Positions 37,174 to 50,099 of a stretch of 64,000 nucleotides of DNA are shown in pieces. The notes beneath the pieces were generated by a model. It was not told where the DNA came from. It made no database searches and was given only the letters and a program-made list of their open reading frames with translations. Made by a program: the position numbers and the translations under genes. The DNA is from Litomosoides sigmodontis (Eukaryota; Nematoda; Chromadorea; Rhabditida; Onchocercidae), in NCBI GenBank assembly GCA_963070105.1, contig OY718804.1:4611317-4675316 (forward strand), in the 5' to 3' direction. Within the stretch, counting starts at the first letter, position 1; each line of letters begins with the position of its first letter.

Positions 37174-38836
37174 TTCCTACAATCAAAAACAACCCAACTG
37201 AACAGCCAATGAAGACTGAATTCTAATTTTAGAAATCGTAGCTGCTAGTCCTAAATGTGTCTTTTATTTAATTTCATTTAAATTATTTTACATCAACCGG
37301 TAGATTCTGGCATCATAGATTCTGGAAACGAACGGTGCTAGGAGAAAAATCACGATTTTCTCTCTCCCTCTCTCTCTCTCTTCATTAAAAGATGAAAGAG
37401 CGTTATAGCTTGTGCAGTTATTTAAAAGTAAAGGAAAGATACCGAAGGAAGTTTGCAGCAATCGATACCTTTCTCATCTTTTGCTGGTATCGATGGTGGG
37501 AAGCAAAGAGACTCTGAAATTAGAGGATGTTGGAGAACTGACTTAATCTGAGAAGTTCCTTTTGCTTCCCCTGCTCTTCCGTGTAGAATTGAAATCTCAT
37601 GTTTGTGAAATTCAAACAAATGAATGAAACATCTTCATGGCTGTCTCGGCTAATTAGCTTTCTGACCTGCTAGCTGAGAATTCGCCAACAATAGAAATAT
37701 GGGAAGTGTGAACAATTGCATTGTTGCACTTCAAAAATGTCGAATGACCGAACTAACTAACTTCGTGATATTTTATAAAATTCGGAAGCATTCAGTTATG
37801 TATGCTAATTTTTCACGTGCATAAGTATTGTGAAGTTTGCAATTTCAGCAAGGATTTCAAATTGATATGATTGGAAGTAATTACTGAGTTGATAACTGTC
37901 ACCTTTTGACTGATCGATTGATCAACTGTCATCTTCGAACTGAACTGATCGAAGTGACCTGTTGGATTTTTGCTACCAATGTAGTAACGTTATGAGAGGG
38001 TGACTTCAGGTAAGTGTGTGAGCTTACGTACGTACCATTCATAGATGTAAGTCATTACCATTAGCAATGGACAGTGAAGAAATACATGCTATGGATTGAA
38101 ATGTGGTCTTTCACGTGTCAGGAATTTTTAAACTTGCCGTTGAAGAGAGTTTGTTGCTTGCAGTGATAGGACGAGTTCACGCTGCGTGTTACAGTTGTCA
38201 GGGCTTATCCCATTCTGTTTGCCGAGTTACGGTATGACAGAAGAGAAGAGTAGCTTATTAATAGATAGTTTAGTGCGTGGTGCGAATAAACTGTGTCGGA
38301 GAGTTGGGTCGGACAAGGAGGATGTTGCTAGAGCGAGAGCGACTGGTTGGTGGCGTAGAAAGTGATGAGAAGTGAATTTAGTAAGAATTGGCTGGTGAGG
38401 AGGGTAAAGTTCAATTGACTCGCACCGTGTAGGAGTGGTCGGGTGGTCATTTTTTAATAATACTGTCCACCTTGTTTGCATATAGGGAAGCCATCACATC
38501 AGCCTATGACAAGTGAGGAATGCTAAAGCATGCACGCTGCTCCATTGCCGTCAGCATTTGATAACTCCCTGATGTCGTCAGTCTGACCTTCACAAATGAT
38601 GTTGTCATTCCGTGGAAAAGCTGTGAAATTGCTTGGAAGAATCTAACTACAATCACTGAGTGAATGCATTGACACTAATTCTAGTATAATTCAACTCTTT
38701 CACGATAATCAGTTTTTTGCCGAGTAGTGAGTGGAGTTTTTTACAATTTTAATTTTACGTTTTTGCAGCGAAGAGTATCAATCAATTCAAACATTAAAAT
38801 TTTATTTAAGGAATGGCTTGGGGATTGCAGACCGAA
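37174..38836. other. intergenic region
   Basis: Contains a CT-rich run at about 37361-37381 but no recognised gene. The signal-peptide exon of the lectin gene may lie in its first part. Confidence 0.45.
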
Positions 38837-38909
38837 GGTCCAGTGGTGTAGTGGTTATCACGTCTGCTTTACACGCAGAAGGTCGGCGGTTCGATCCCGC
38901 CCTGGATCA
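38837..38909 (+). tRNA. tRNA-Val-UAC: tRNA-Val (anticodon UAC)
   Basis: Seventy-three bases fold as a full cloverleaf. The acceptor stem GGTCCAG pairs with CTGGATC (one G-T wobble), the anticodon stem CTGCT/GCAG carries loop TTTACAC with anticodon TAC, and the T arm is GGCGGTTCGATCCCGCC. Internal A box (GTGTAGTGGTTATC) and B box (GGTTCGATCCC) are present, so RNA polymerase III can transcribe it from internal promoters. There is no intron. A TTTT run at 38916-38919 is a likely terminator. Confidence 0.96.
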
Positions 38910-39301
38910 GCCGGCTTTTGCCAGCACGATTTTCTCATCAGTGGGCTTATTTAATTAAATTGTGCAAACTGCGAAGTATTTAAATAAGTACGGACTTCAG
39001 AGGAGAGGCGGATATGCATGAATGCTCTTTTTGTCATTCACAAACCATATGGACAATATTGGACATAGCTGTAAGTTACTGCCAAAGTAAACGGTTTTTG
39101 GAGGTGGAATTTCATTCTAATTTCAGGGAAACTCAGCTGTTTCTCTGTAATAATGCATTTCAAAAGCTGACAGCTTCATTGGTAAAATTATTTAGCGACT
39201 AAATTGTTTTAACACATTTAGCGGCTTGGATCCGAACAATGATGTTTAGCACAAACGGCGACAAACTGTTGAGAAGTTATTTTAAAACTTCTTTCTTTCT
39301 A

Positions 39302-39610
39302 TTAGATTTCGAATTCTGTATTAAATTGCACATTTTGAATCCGTTTTTTTGCAAACATATACAACAATGGAATTAGTGAATTCAAGAGATATGATGAATT
39401 ATCCCAAACCTCACAATAATCTCTATCTTTATCCAAGAAGTCCATGAGTGTACAGAGGAGGGGATTTCGATAGTGATGGAATTCCTTGAGAACTCGTTTA
39501 ACTAGCTCTGTTGAGTATGACGAAAGATGAGCAAAATCTTGTGAGTATGACGGAAATTTAGTAACGTTTCGGAATTCTTGTCTTGTAAATACAATATCTT
39601 CAGAGAACAC
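39302..39610 (-). CDS. uncharacterised ORF, possible exon
   Basis: An open frame of about 100 residues, extendable upstream to about 39650 (FDVNPFRSHTVF). Its composition is protein-like (FAHLSSYSTELVKRVLKEFH; DKDRDYCEVWDNSSY), unlike the low-complexity ORFs nearby. I recognise no family. No clear partner exon was found upstream or downstream, so it may be a terminal exon of an unseen gene or chance. Confidence 0.25.
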   Translation of the reverse strand: MFSEDIVFTRQEFRNVTKFPSYSQDFAHLSSYSTELVKRVLKEFHHYRNPLLCTLMDFLDKDRDYCEVWDNSSYLLNSLIPLLYMFAKKRIQNVQFNTEFEI

Positions 39611-39659
39611 TGTGTGGCTCCTGAATGGATTGACATCAAACGATATCGATATAATACAG

Positions 39660-40689
39660 GGTTAGATATCCCCATTGCTAGATAAAGAATATAGTTGCAA
39701 ACTTATATGTTTTTGCCCGATGAACCTTGCCTGAAAAAATGTAGCTACAATACTCACTGATTTCTAGAGCCTTTTTTAGGTATAAAGGATGTTATCCGAT
39801 GAAGGCAATATTTTTAGTAATGAGAAGATAGAAGCAACGAATTTTACTGGCATCGACAAATGCGAAAATGCGTAGTACTTAGGTGTTACTTCAAGTAGCT
39901 AAAACTTGACTAAAATACAACGAACTAAATAGTAAATTTTTATAGGAATTATCTTTTCTGGAGTAATCAGTTTTGTCAATTCGATTGGCGAAATTTTTTA
40001 ATAAATGTTATCTATTTTCTGAATCAGTAAGAGGTTCGCCAAAATACATTTTTTATATGAATAAACCACGTTCTGAAAATTCAGACATTAAGAGTCATAT
40101 AAGCCCTACGCATTGCTTCGAAATTTAAACAATTTATGCTTTAAGAAACAGAAGTAAATGTATAGATGATTAAAAGTAGAAGTCATTGCTTAAAGGAAAA
40201 AAAAACAAAAATGGATGAAGTTTTAATTCGACAACTCGTCCACAATTTGAACTTTTTTCTACAGCAAAAATACCTTCCTTTCTTCTGCAATACAGCTTGA
40301 AAATAGGCAATTATTATTATAAAACTCTGAGAATTACAAGGGAATTCCGAATCAGCAAATCTATTGAAGCAAATAAATGGCCTGATAATGTTATGCATAA
40401 CGGATGAGATTAATGACCGATAAAAACGATAAACTGTGGTGAAATCTATGGATCATTAAAATAGTTATCCATAAGTTCCATATGAATGTACGAAGTTAAA
40501 AATAATAATTATGAAAACTTTAAATACAAAGTTTCTAAGTAGAACATCAACACAGCAATTCAGCAAGCATTAATTTTAGTGAATGCTTAACTGAAAAAAG
40601 AGTTGAAAATTTTACATAAGATGATAATATCGAAACAAATTTCAAAATCCAAGCAATTAAAACTGCTTTTCAAGAACACTGATCAAACC
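39660..40689. other. intergenic region
   Basis: AT-rich, no convincing coding or RNA features. Confidence 0.5.
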
Positions 40690-43600
40690 TCAAACATCAG
40701 ATATCTGAATTAGTTCTTCATCGGTTACTGAAGGAACTCCTGCTTCTTCGGCTGCAGTTGATTCGGTAGACCTTAGTTCTTCGATACATTGCATGACAGC
40801 GCAACGTACAAGCTCTCGTTGCTCCGGAGGGAATGTTAGAATGGATGAAGCAATAGTGCGGCTAAAGTGATCATCATCTGTATCATGCCGCCTTTTTTCC
40901 CTTCCTGTCAATAGATTTAGATTCCCCAGCGCTCTATCTGCTTCCTGAAAATTATTTATAAAGTGAAAGAGCAATTAAAAAAATATCACTCCACTCTTTA
41001 TGCAACTAACCTAATCCTACGAATATTATCGTTTGATACTCTTAAAGAAGTCACAATTTGTGGTTGTCTAAAATCTTAACTAAAAATATTAAAAACAAAC
41101 CAAATTTGTATCTTCATAATGTTGAAGGTCGTTGTTACTGTTTCTGGAGGACACTTGGGCCAGTTCTGAATCAGAAATACTACGCTTCAAACGTGAAGGT
41201 GCAGGAGCTTCCTCACCTCTATTTTCTATGGAAGGTAATTCACTGAAAAAGCAACTGAGATTAAGATGGAACCATTTTCAATTTTTATCAGATGATACCA
41301 CAATAATAACTGCTACCTATTGACAAATGAACTCCCATCATTAGACTTTGAAATGATCTCGTCAAACGAATTTCCATCCTGCACGTATACCACATCGACA
41401 AATTCATCGCCATCAGCGTAACTGAAGCTCAAGTAGGGATTTTCGAAACAATAAAAGATGGAGATGAAATGTCTTCTTTCAGTTATTGAAACAAAGCAAA
41501 ACCAAATAGTAGATGAGTTACAAAAAATTTGCAAGTTTTCAGCCATTTACTTACGTGCCATCTTCTCGAATAAATACTTCGCCAGCATAAGATGGACCTC
41601 CTTCACTTGCATAACTGCTGTAGGTTATGACTTTTCCTTTATCAATGCATTGTTGTGCATACCGTTGTTCTTAAAAACTTATCATTTGCTTTGCGAACAT
41701 GAGCATTTTACAAAAATATTCAAGTTTTTAAAATAAGTAATGAATGTTTCATTTCTTTTAAAAATTGGTACTTTTTTCAAAATCTTCTTAAAGTTACAAC
41801 TATAGGCTCTACAACAAGTTATATCGTGAAAGAGTTTTACACCAGTTTTGAGAAAAAAAGAAAAAAAAAGTCCAGAAAATCTAGAATTGTCATACCTTCG
41901 TAATCATCGAAATCTTCTTCGTCAACCTCTTCTACCCATGCGCTATCATCATCAATATCAAAGCCGTCATCACCTCTCGGTTTTCCAGCAATCGCTGTAA
42001 CACGTTTTGTTACCGGTCTAATGATCCCTTCAATGAGGTTATTGTGCATTTTTCGTAGGTGGCGTAACATTGCCCTCGTTGAGCCCAACTTGCGTACCAT
42101 AACCTGAAAGTAAAAAAAAATTAAGGCACTGTAAAAAGAAAATAGATCAGATTAAATATTTACAAAGCATATGAATTTCCAAATTTATATCTCAAGCAAT
42201 TTAATGCAGACTTCTACCAAACGCGATAGAACATACTACCACCATAAGAATAGTAAAGTCCAAATAGCAAATAAAAATTCATTTTCCCTCAAGAAAAAGG
42301 TAAAAAAAATAGTCAAAAAAACCTTACCATTCCACATATTCTGCATTTTGCTTTTGATTCACCATCGTCGTCGAATTTCTCGCAAAATAACCAGACTTTT
42401 GATTTTGCTTTAGCTAGGGGATCATCCGCAGCCTCTTCCTCATGCCTAGAATTAGAAAATCATGTATGTAAAGAACATGCCCCACTTATTTCGATGGTAC
42501 TCTTTTAACAGTTCACAGCTAAGCACATTTCTTCTGAAACTAGTGCAAAAGCGGAGGAGATAATAAGAGCTGATATTCCCACAAATATTTTAAACAGATG
42601 TGAGTGACGAAATAACAGTGAAATATGAGGGTTTAAAACAACCTTAAAGCTTCCTGTCTAATTATCTCTTCTACACGTTTGTCCCAATGCTTTGGCTCAT
42701 CAATTCTTTTCCGCCTAACGATTTTCTCCTTTTTTGGCATTCCTAGGCACCTTAGGGAATGAGAAACCAAAGTTATGTTGCTGCTAGGCACAGGTGTTGC
42801 GCTGTAAAAAATAAGAACATTATCTTCAATACAAGTAGCAGTTTAATTCCATTATACTACACATAGGCTTTTTACAGCAGTATGATTTTTGCCTTTCTGA
42901 TCAGCACTTGCTTTCTTGTTTTAAAAATGAGATAATAGGCGGACTATTACCCAACACGCGATCTTTTCAGATCAAGTCTGGAAGAGACAGGTGTCGGCGA
43001 ATAGCTTTTCCGTTTAGACGTACGAGCTGATCGACGTAATGTAGAGCCTGTAGCTAAAAATCATGGTCAAAAATCAAAGTGAACTTTTGAATTCAAACAA
43101 AAAAAGTTTTCCTTATGTTTCTAGCAATAGGCTATTTCAATCAAAATGCGGACTATTTGTCCATTCTGAAATCTGTAAAGATAAACAAGAATAACCGTAG
43201 CCGTAGTTTCTAAGGGTTTATTTTTATTTAACGACGAATAACAATAAGATTAGTAAATCAAAAAAGTTGTGACTGCACAAAATTAAATCTGCACCAATTC
43301 CTATTCATTTCCTTCAAGTAATACAACTGTTGATTCTAAGAATTTGAACGTACTGTCTGAAAGTTCAACCCCAATTGATTCCGTATGCATATCAATATCA
43401 TCATCTTCCTCCTCGATACTAACTCGCGAATCATCAATTCGCGAAGCGTGTGGTGCAGTCATTCGAACATAACGAGGTCTATTATTGACCGCCTCTCCCT
43501 GAAAAATTGCAGCAATGCTTCAGTTCTTTGTAATGCTGAAGTCAATGTGTGATGGGATATATTTCGGATATCAAGAACTACTAACAAAGGTTGACTACAT

Positions 43601-43890
43601 TCAAGTCATTGCAACATTCAAACTTATTCTTCGAGTGGATCAAGTGAACGCGTTAAGAGCAGTGCTAGGGTAATTCGAGTAGGGCCAGTTAAATAGGGGA
43701 CCTCATGAGAGAAACAAACCCTCATTTTGTGTATCTGCTGCCAAAGTGTTGTAAGTGCAATCTGTTCACCCGTCTCCTCTGCAATTCTGTCCTTTAGTTC
43801 ACGCAAACTTTTAATCGAACCATCGAGTCTCTGTTGCATTAAAGTCATCACTTCCTTCCTATCAAACACATTGCCTTGTCGTCGACCCAT
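40690..43890 (-). CDS. BED zinc finger plus BESS-like domain protein
   Basis: Exons joining in phase: 43890-43730 (start MGRRQGNVFDRKEV, a helical segment of about 55 residues), 43498-43354, 43053-42951 (basic, RRSARTSKRK), 42801-42643, 42445-42328, 42103-41896, about 41604-41560, about 41430-41320, about 41240-41105 and 40945-40690 (TGA). Exons 42445 and 42103 together form a BED finger: SKVWLFCEKFDDD, CRICG, GSTRAMLRHLRKMH, with the C-x-x-C and H-x4-H ligands and aromatic N-terminus. The last exon has DDDHFSRTIASSILTFPPEQ, then VRCAVMQCIEEL, matching the BESS protein-interaction motif. BED fingers bind DNA; BESS motifs drive self-association, as in Drosophila BEAF-32. A nuclear chromatin or insulator role is inferred. 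Acidic stretches follow the finger (DDDSAWVEEVDEEDFDD). A stop at about 43306 lies inside the intron because the donor ACA|GTACGT removes it. Confidence 0.75.
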
Positions 43891-43899
43891 TTTCTGAAC

Positions 43900-45546
43900 A
43901 TAATACTGGAGAATAGTTTTCGGTAATTGCAATACCTTGGAGATTAAAAATAATAAATTAAAGTGAAAAGAAATACAGGTTAACAGGAGATGATAAATGC
44001 TGTCACAGTGAAATTAAAAAAGGACCAAGCTCTGCTCCCATACCCCAACTTTCACTTTTTTTCATCCCTTTTTATTCTTGTTGCCTACAATCAACAGTTA
44101 TTAATACCACACCTCTTGCAAATTCGCCATCTCAAAACCGCTATACTTCCTTGTCCCTCAGCTTCACAACCTGCAAGCTCAAAATCCTGAACAAAAGATA
44201 AATTGATGGCCTTAGCTCTCTCCCTCTCTCTATCTGTTACAAATGTAATGCGCGGAAGTTGCGCGCAATGAAAATGCCACATCCCTCAGTGTCGTTTGAG
44301 GGTTCAATGAATGTGTAGCTTTCCTTTCACAAGAGTTTCTTAATCTTACCCGAAGAGAACTAATTGCTTTTCCATTCTCCGGAAATTCTCATGTGTCTTT
44401 TCATACATTGCAGTTAACCCCAATGTCCTTCAAGGAAGTGTGTGCGACTCAAGCGGTCATATACCATTTCGGAAATTGTAGATTGAACTAAAATTTATGG
44501 CTAGCACAATTTTTCCATAATTCTGATTGTCTTCTCATTTCCAATGTTTTCCGGATGAGATTGGTGTAGCGGTAACTCTTTCGTTTTCTTCTCTCTCTCT
44601 TGGAATAATTTTCTGAAATATGAATGTCACTTTAATCATGAAAAAATTTAACCTTCATAACCCCCAATAATATGTTAGTCCTATATCAATTTCAACTTGT
44701 AATCTTGATTGGCACATACCATTTACTGCTCTAAAATCACTGTTCTGTCATCGTTAAATTTTCATTATTAAAGTGCAAATGCTTCTTTCCAGAACAAGCA
44801 TTTGCATTCTTATTTAAGCATTTGAAACGATTAGACAGGAAGAGCGGTGCAGCTACTCGAAGAATGCAAACCACTTTTGATGAAAATCATCCTTCGTTAT
44901 TTCTCTTCTGCGCATGGAATTATTGACTCTTTACTCGAAATCTACGATTTCTTTCTCATCTGGCCAGTGCTTTCTATATCAGAGGGAGAACTTGGCAATG
45001 TGTGAAAATGCCTGAGGGTTGCGCAATTGTTTCTTTCCTATCCCAATCCTCTCTAACGCCATCCTTACTTTTCTAATCTGCTTCATGCTCCCCTTGAGAA
45101 CGAAAAGTATGAAGTGGAGTAGAGGAAGAAAATTAGATTTTGATATTCCAACGCAGGAAGATAGCAAAAAAAGGACGAAAGGAGGGAGGACAAAAAACAC
45201 ATATTTAAAATACAAGGTAAAGATGACAGCACCGACAGTTGGATTGCGGAAAGTTGTGAAAGGAGATCCTCAACTGTCTTGAACAAGTGCTCTAAATTAA
45301 GAGGTATGCTTCTTGCAGCATGCATCACACACTTATTTTCGAGTTCCTTTTGTAGTCATAGCTACGGTACATCCCATTTAATAAATATCCGAATTTTATT
45401 ACTAGACAGATATCTTTTTGATTGAAGCACAATGGTTTCAGAATTTCGAAAGTGCTAAAGCATTTCAAAAAAAAACTGATAAAGTAGTCTTCTCACATCT
45501 CGCACGTCCCTATGAAATGCGGGCCACCGGCTGCAGTTGGCATAAA
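43900..45546. other. intergenic region between divergent genes
   Basis: Separates the BED gene (-) from the Cys-rich gene (+). CT-rich tracts lie at about 44216-44232 and 44590-44600. ORFs at 43990, 44091 and 45019-45328 are not supported. Confidence 0.45.
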
Positions 45547-47440
45547 ATGTTCCTTGCCGCAGTGCTTCTTGTGGAAGGATCTTTGAATTCTGCAGCAACG
45601 GCTGGCAGCGATAGTGTTAGGAATCGATTACCATCTTCCGCTCCGAAATGTACCGTATTTGCTGAACAGTCGATCAGTGAATGTCTCCAGATATGTCTTC
45701 CTTGATTTTCATTTGGCACAAAATCTATTGCTTAACATCTCTTCCATGTTCAATCTTACAAACAAGATAATTTCAGCCAAGAGAAAGAAAATTGTTCATT
45801 TCAATAATTATATTTGAAGTAAAGAACAAGTTTCTCATAATAATCAGTTTTGCTCGCAATTTCAACGTTCCACTAATATTCCCTTCAAAAACATGCCTAA
45901 GAGGAAGAGGAATGAATTCCAGCAAATACATTTAAAAAATTGTTTAAGATGCAACCACTTTGATCTGCCGCTATACCGGAAGAGTGCTATACCGACCAGC
46001 ATGTTAATGAGGAAAGGAATTTAAGGAAAAAATTTTGGTACCGAGGAAATTGAGCACCGTATTAGCTATCCTCTCGCATTCATCTCCCCTCGCTCCAACC
46101 GGTGCATCAGGAGGAGAAAAGACTTTTTTTGTACTGAATGTCACAATGAGTGACACAATGGTGCCATTATGAAATAGGTAGGGTGAGGGGAATTCACACT
46201 AACTTCATAACTGATTTTTCAGCCAATCTTTGATTATGTCATGCAAGGAAGAAGTATTTTCCGAGAACTCTGTGATGTTTGTGCCAATTTCAAGGTACCA
46301 TCACCTATTTCTTGCTCATTCAAATTTCTCTTATTAGTGGTCGAATTTCATTTAGTATGATTGTTTTTCTTTTTGCAGGTGTTAAAATTCAAGTTTTTCT
46401 CTCTCCGAACATTTTCGAAAAGTTTGCAAATTAACTATTATAATATTGACTCAGTTCATTGAGTAATTTTCAACTGTCATTTGATTTGCGCACATGGACT
46501 ATGCAGTTTAACTAAATTTGTTGGTGTTCTGTGATGAAAGACTTTGTCTGAAATGGAAATGCAAAGTAGCCCATTCCTTTTATATTGATTAAAATTTGGA
46601 ATTTCCCTTGCTGATATTTCTTTCGTTCTTTCATTCGATTTCTAGCAACCACGAATAAACAGTGAAATTTACTATTGGAAATCAAATTTTGAATCGATAC
46701 GAAGAATTGCAAGAAATGAATACATCTATTTCAAAAAGCTTTCACATTCCATCCAGTCACGAGTGGATGATGATCATGAGCTGCGTCGGTAAATTATTTG
46801 GAAATTTTGCAAACATTGAAGGTGGGCAGGCAGTATTTCTCTTGTTCAAGTGTATCACTGGAAGCGGTTAATGCCAGTTACGGGTACATGTGTGGTGAGG
46901 GCTATAAATTATCCGAGCGTTATGCTACCTGTTTTGCCGAGGTAAGTTAGTCCTCTACACATTTTTTTGCATTGAGAAATAATTTGACACTTTAAAAGTA
47001 TTGAATTTGTGCTCAAAACCATTTTTCATTTTCCTTTCTTCCTCCCATCCAATCGTTTCAATTGTCGTCAAATTTTTCTCAGGACATTGTTAACTTTCAC
47101 ACTTCCTAAACTAAAATTTAATTTTAAGATGTTTTGTAATCTTCACTATGCATAATTTATGCTTAGGTAGAAACAGACAATAAGTATTTGGAATGTAGAG
47201 ATGAAGCAAGTGCGGCGATGACAATAGCACAAGAGGCAAAAATTCCAAACAATTACAGTCAGTATTTCGAGGTTTAACTATTGGATATTTAAAAATTTTA
47301 AAGAGCAAAACCCATATTGCTGAAAAAATTTCATTCCTCACTTTTATCTTTTATGCGAAATTATGGATCGTTATTTGCGATGCTGTCATCCTATAATCAA
47401 TAGACGTTGCGGACAGGACGCTTGGGAATTAGTGCAAAGA
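45547..47440 (+). CDS. secreted Cys-rich protein, CPG4/DUF19-like (3' end uncertain)
   Basis: Exons with matching phase: 45547-45654 (MFLAAVLLVEGSLNSAATAG, a signal peptide, then KCT), 46223-46294 (PIFDYVMQG, CDVC), 46646-46788, 46830-46941 (FSCSSVSLEAVNAS, then YMCGEGYKLSERYATC), 47167-47271 and about 47363-47440 (CCHPIINRRCGQDAWEL). Repeated single cysteines about every 10-30 residues in a helical protein, with the closing CC-x-P-x-I-x-x-x-C-G pattern, resemble nematode chondroitin-proteoglycan-4 or DUF19 families of extracellular proteins. I found no AG acceptor just before the exon at 47363, so the last join is insecure; a possible final exon lies at about 47920-47967. In-frame ATG codons upstream of 45547 are also possible starts. 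Confidence 0.5.
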
Positions 47441-48486
47441 GTAAGCTTAGGTATTGTAAAGCGTGAAATGTTAACTACAGATTACCAGTTTGCAATAATA
47501 TTTTTGGTCTGTTCAAATTTGTCGATGCGCACTTTAACATTGGAAAAAATTATAAGTGTTGCTTGTGTACCTTTTAAGTTCTAAACACTTAATTCATTTT
47601 CGTTCGATGATGAATTTTAGGTTTTAGGTTTAATGTTTCCCTTAATTATTTGCGAAAAATATTTTTTCAACTACTCCTTTGATTTTAGCTGTTGTTGCCT
47701 CAAGAGAAATTTTATTTGCCCACTTAATCAGCATTATTCGTTATAGTAAGCCATATATATTTACAGGTCACTTTGGACAGTTTACGCGTAACTATGACAA
47801 TATGTGATTTACAAAATGCATTACTGTAATTTGTTTAAATCCATCTATGGAAGCAAAAACAGTAAAGTTTTTTAACGAAAAGAGCAGTCGGAGAAATTTT
47901 CCTTTCATTGCAGCAGGAAATGACAGTTGTTGTTGTTAGAATTAGCTTTCTGTGCAATGTCTATTAGGAAAAAAATGTTTCAAGAAGGTTCCAGAAAAGC
48001 TTTCTTGCAGTTAATATTAAATAATATCCAGTTTATTAATACGAATTTCTTGAAAAAATTCTTCCAATGCGTTGTCACGACACTTAGTTTATTTCTAAAT
48101 TTGTATGCGAGGACATACACCAGTCAATTGCCTGAAATTTTTTATTTTATTAAAAAAAATTCCGAAATATATAATATGACTTTATATTTACCAAATTTTT
48201 CAAGTTGTGCCTATCTTTCTATAAAATTTCTTAACAAAATGCGAAGTTTTTGATAGGTTAGAATTAATCGAAAATTTCTCTGAAATAATTAACTCTTTAT
48301 AAATTACGAAAACAAAAGTACACAATGTTTTTTCCAGTAGAAAAACTTTCCTAGATTGAGGGACAGTGAATCCTGTATTCCAAACCTTATCTTCCTGTTC
48401 TTAGGAGGTGCAAGAGGCATTGGTTTAGCATTAATTTTCTCAGTTATCTGTCAATTTCTCTAACTGTAAATATTCATACGCTTAAC
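47441..48486. other. region between the two facing Cys-rich genes
   Basis: AT-rich. May hold the 3' ends of both genes. The ORF at 47927-48253 reads as low-complexity. Confidence 0.4.
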
Positions 48487-49232
48487 TAACCGAATGCCAG
48501 CTCTCTCGACACAGAAGCAGAGATCTTGTAGAGATGCTGTTTGAACGCCACTGCGAAGAGCACAGGTTTTGATCGTTTGAACTACTGCGTTATCGGGCGG
48601 TAAATCAAGACCACAACTGCAAGCAAATATTTACTTCATATAATGAAAAGCTAAATCCTTTAATCTTTTGCGCACAGAAATGGAATTTCGTCTGCGTGCT
48701 AGCAAATATTTCACTCCAAAAGAAGAAAAAAAATCAGCGCCAATGTTTGGTGCCGCACCCCGGAGCACATTTATCCAGTTTCTTCACCATACATGATTGA
48801 AAGCATCGGAAAAATCGTCGACCTTGAGCTAGCAAGCTAGTTATCTGATCTGCTATTCCTAGAAGTGCACGATATCATTAGCAGCATCACTTCATCTCCC
48901 TTCTCTCATTTTCACTAAACCGTTACAAAACAAATATTAGCAATATTCCAGCTGAAGAAATTCGACGAAATTTTTTTTAATTAAATTTAAAAATTTCAAT
49001 TGAACTGTTTCGTTACCCATTCTACGCAGCTCTTTGTTAATTTCATTAATTGCAGCAAGTTCGATACCCTTTGTGTACCGTCTCGGTAACATTTTTGCCG
49101 TCGCTGTTTCTCGTGCACATCTAAAACATACGCACGCACACATACGTATGCACTGGAACTCGAACTCAGAGAGCAGTAAAAAATGAAGAAAGCGAAAGTG
49201 AAATGAAAAGTGTGCGTGTATGTGTCTGTATG

Positions 49233-49297
<65 letters not shown>

Positions 49298-50099
49298 ATG
49301 GATGCATGAAGAACGTTTTGTCATTTTTTTTTCGCTTTTTTTTCTTTGAAGAACCTCCCTTATTAATTGCAAACAAATGATGGCGTGCTACGACATCACT
49401 TTCACGATGTGCTACGAGTGTCGTCGAAGTTTGTGATCAGTTGCGAGCAAAAATTCTAATTTCTTCCATTTAAATTTTGCATGGAAAATGAGCAAAAAAA
49501 GAACTGACGCGTTAGGGAAGGAATTTTCGGAGCACTTTATAACGTTATTAATAACAGGTTGCTTCTGCTGGAAGCAACTACGAATTTGTTGATAGTTGCC
49601 GCCAATGGAAGAAATAAATTTCTGGAAAACGAAATGAATTTATTTATGAAACGAGAGGGAAGTGGAAGTGTGTTAATTTTGCAATTAAACTTCTTGATTA
49701 TTTCAACCAGTTCATGTATTTTAAATTTCCGACGTATTCATAAGTTACAAAAGACTGCTAGAAAGCTGTGAGAGTGGTATTGGGATGCGGCCTTTCTGAG
49801 AGGATTGCACTTGACTAATGCATTTTCATACTTCAGGAATTAGGATCAGCTAAGTGATAATAAGCTGATAAAGAGTGTTGAATGCGATGTTGCACGATTT
49901 CCACCAGCAGGCGGGATGGATGAATGAAATTGAAATTGCAAATTACCTGACATTGATCGGCACACGGCAGGATTGTTTGGATGGCGACGGATTCGCATGG
50001 CGCCACCTCATCACAGGTACACTGTCTTATCAGTTGTTGCTCGGCGTTCACCTCAACCAATTTTGCAGTTATCAGCAATGTAACGAAATGTGTTATCAT
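48487..50099 (-). CDS. secreted Cys-rich protein, CPG4-like
   Basis: First exon 50099-49947 starts MITHFVTLLITAKLVEVNA (signal peptide), then CTCDEVAPCESVAIQT and LPCADQCQ. This C-x-C-x5-C opening followed by LPCA-x-x-C is characteristic of nematode CPG4-type domains. A later exon, about 49117-49013, includes SNLLQLMKLTKSCVE and splices in frame to an exon at about 48620-48487 that reads CCGLDLPPDNAVVQTIKTC, then LQDLCFCVERAG. The link between the first exon and the one at 49117 is not resolved and there may be an exon in between. A 62-bp TG repeat lies in the intervening intron. Likely extracellular; further 3' exons below 48487 are possible because the last one ends at a GTTAGT donor. Confidence 0.5.
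49235..49296. repeat. (TG)31 microsatellite
   Basis: An uninterrupted TG tract of 62 bp, flanked by TGTATGTGTCTG and GCATGGATGCATG. It lies in an intron of the minus-strand Cys-rich gene. Long ORFs over it (poly Thr-His) are artefacts. Confidence 0.97.

Noticed and set aside
43307..43354. BED gene split into two genes because of a stop at about 43306
   Set aside because: A GTACGT donor at 43353 removes the stop and joins in phase to the exon at 43053, giving one continuous frame.
48937..49376. Long Thr-His repeat ORFs over the TG tract
   Set aside because: They are translations of a dinucleotide repeat. Only the short flanking exon near 49117-49013 is considered coding.
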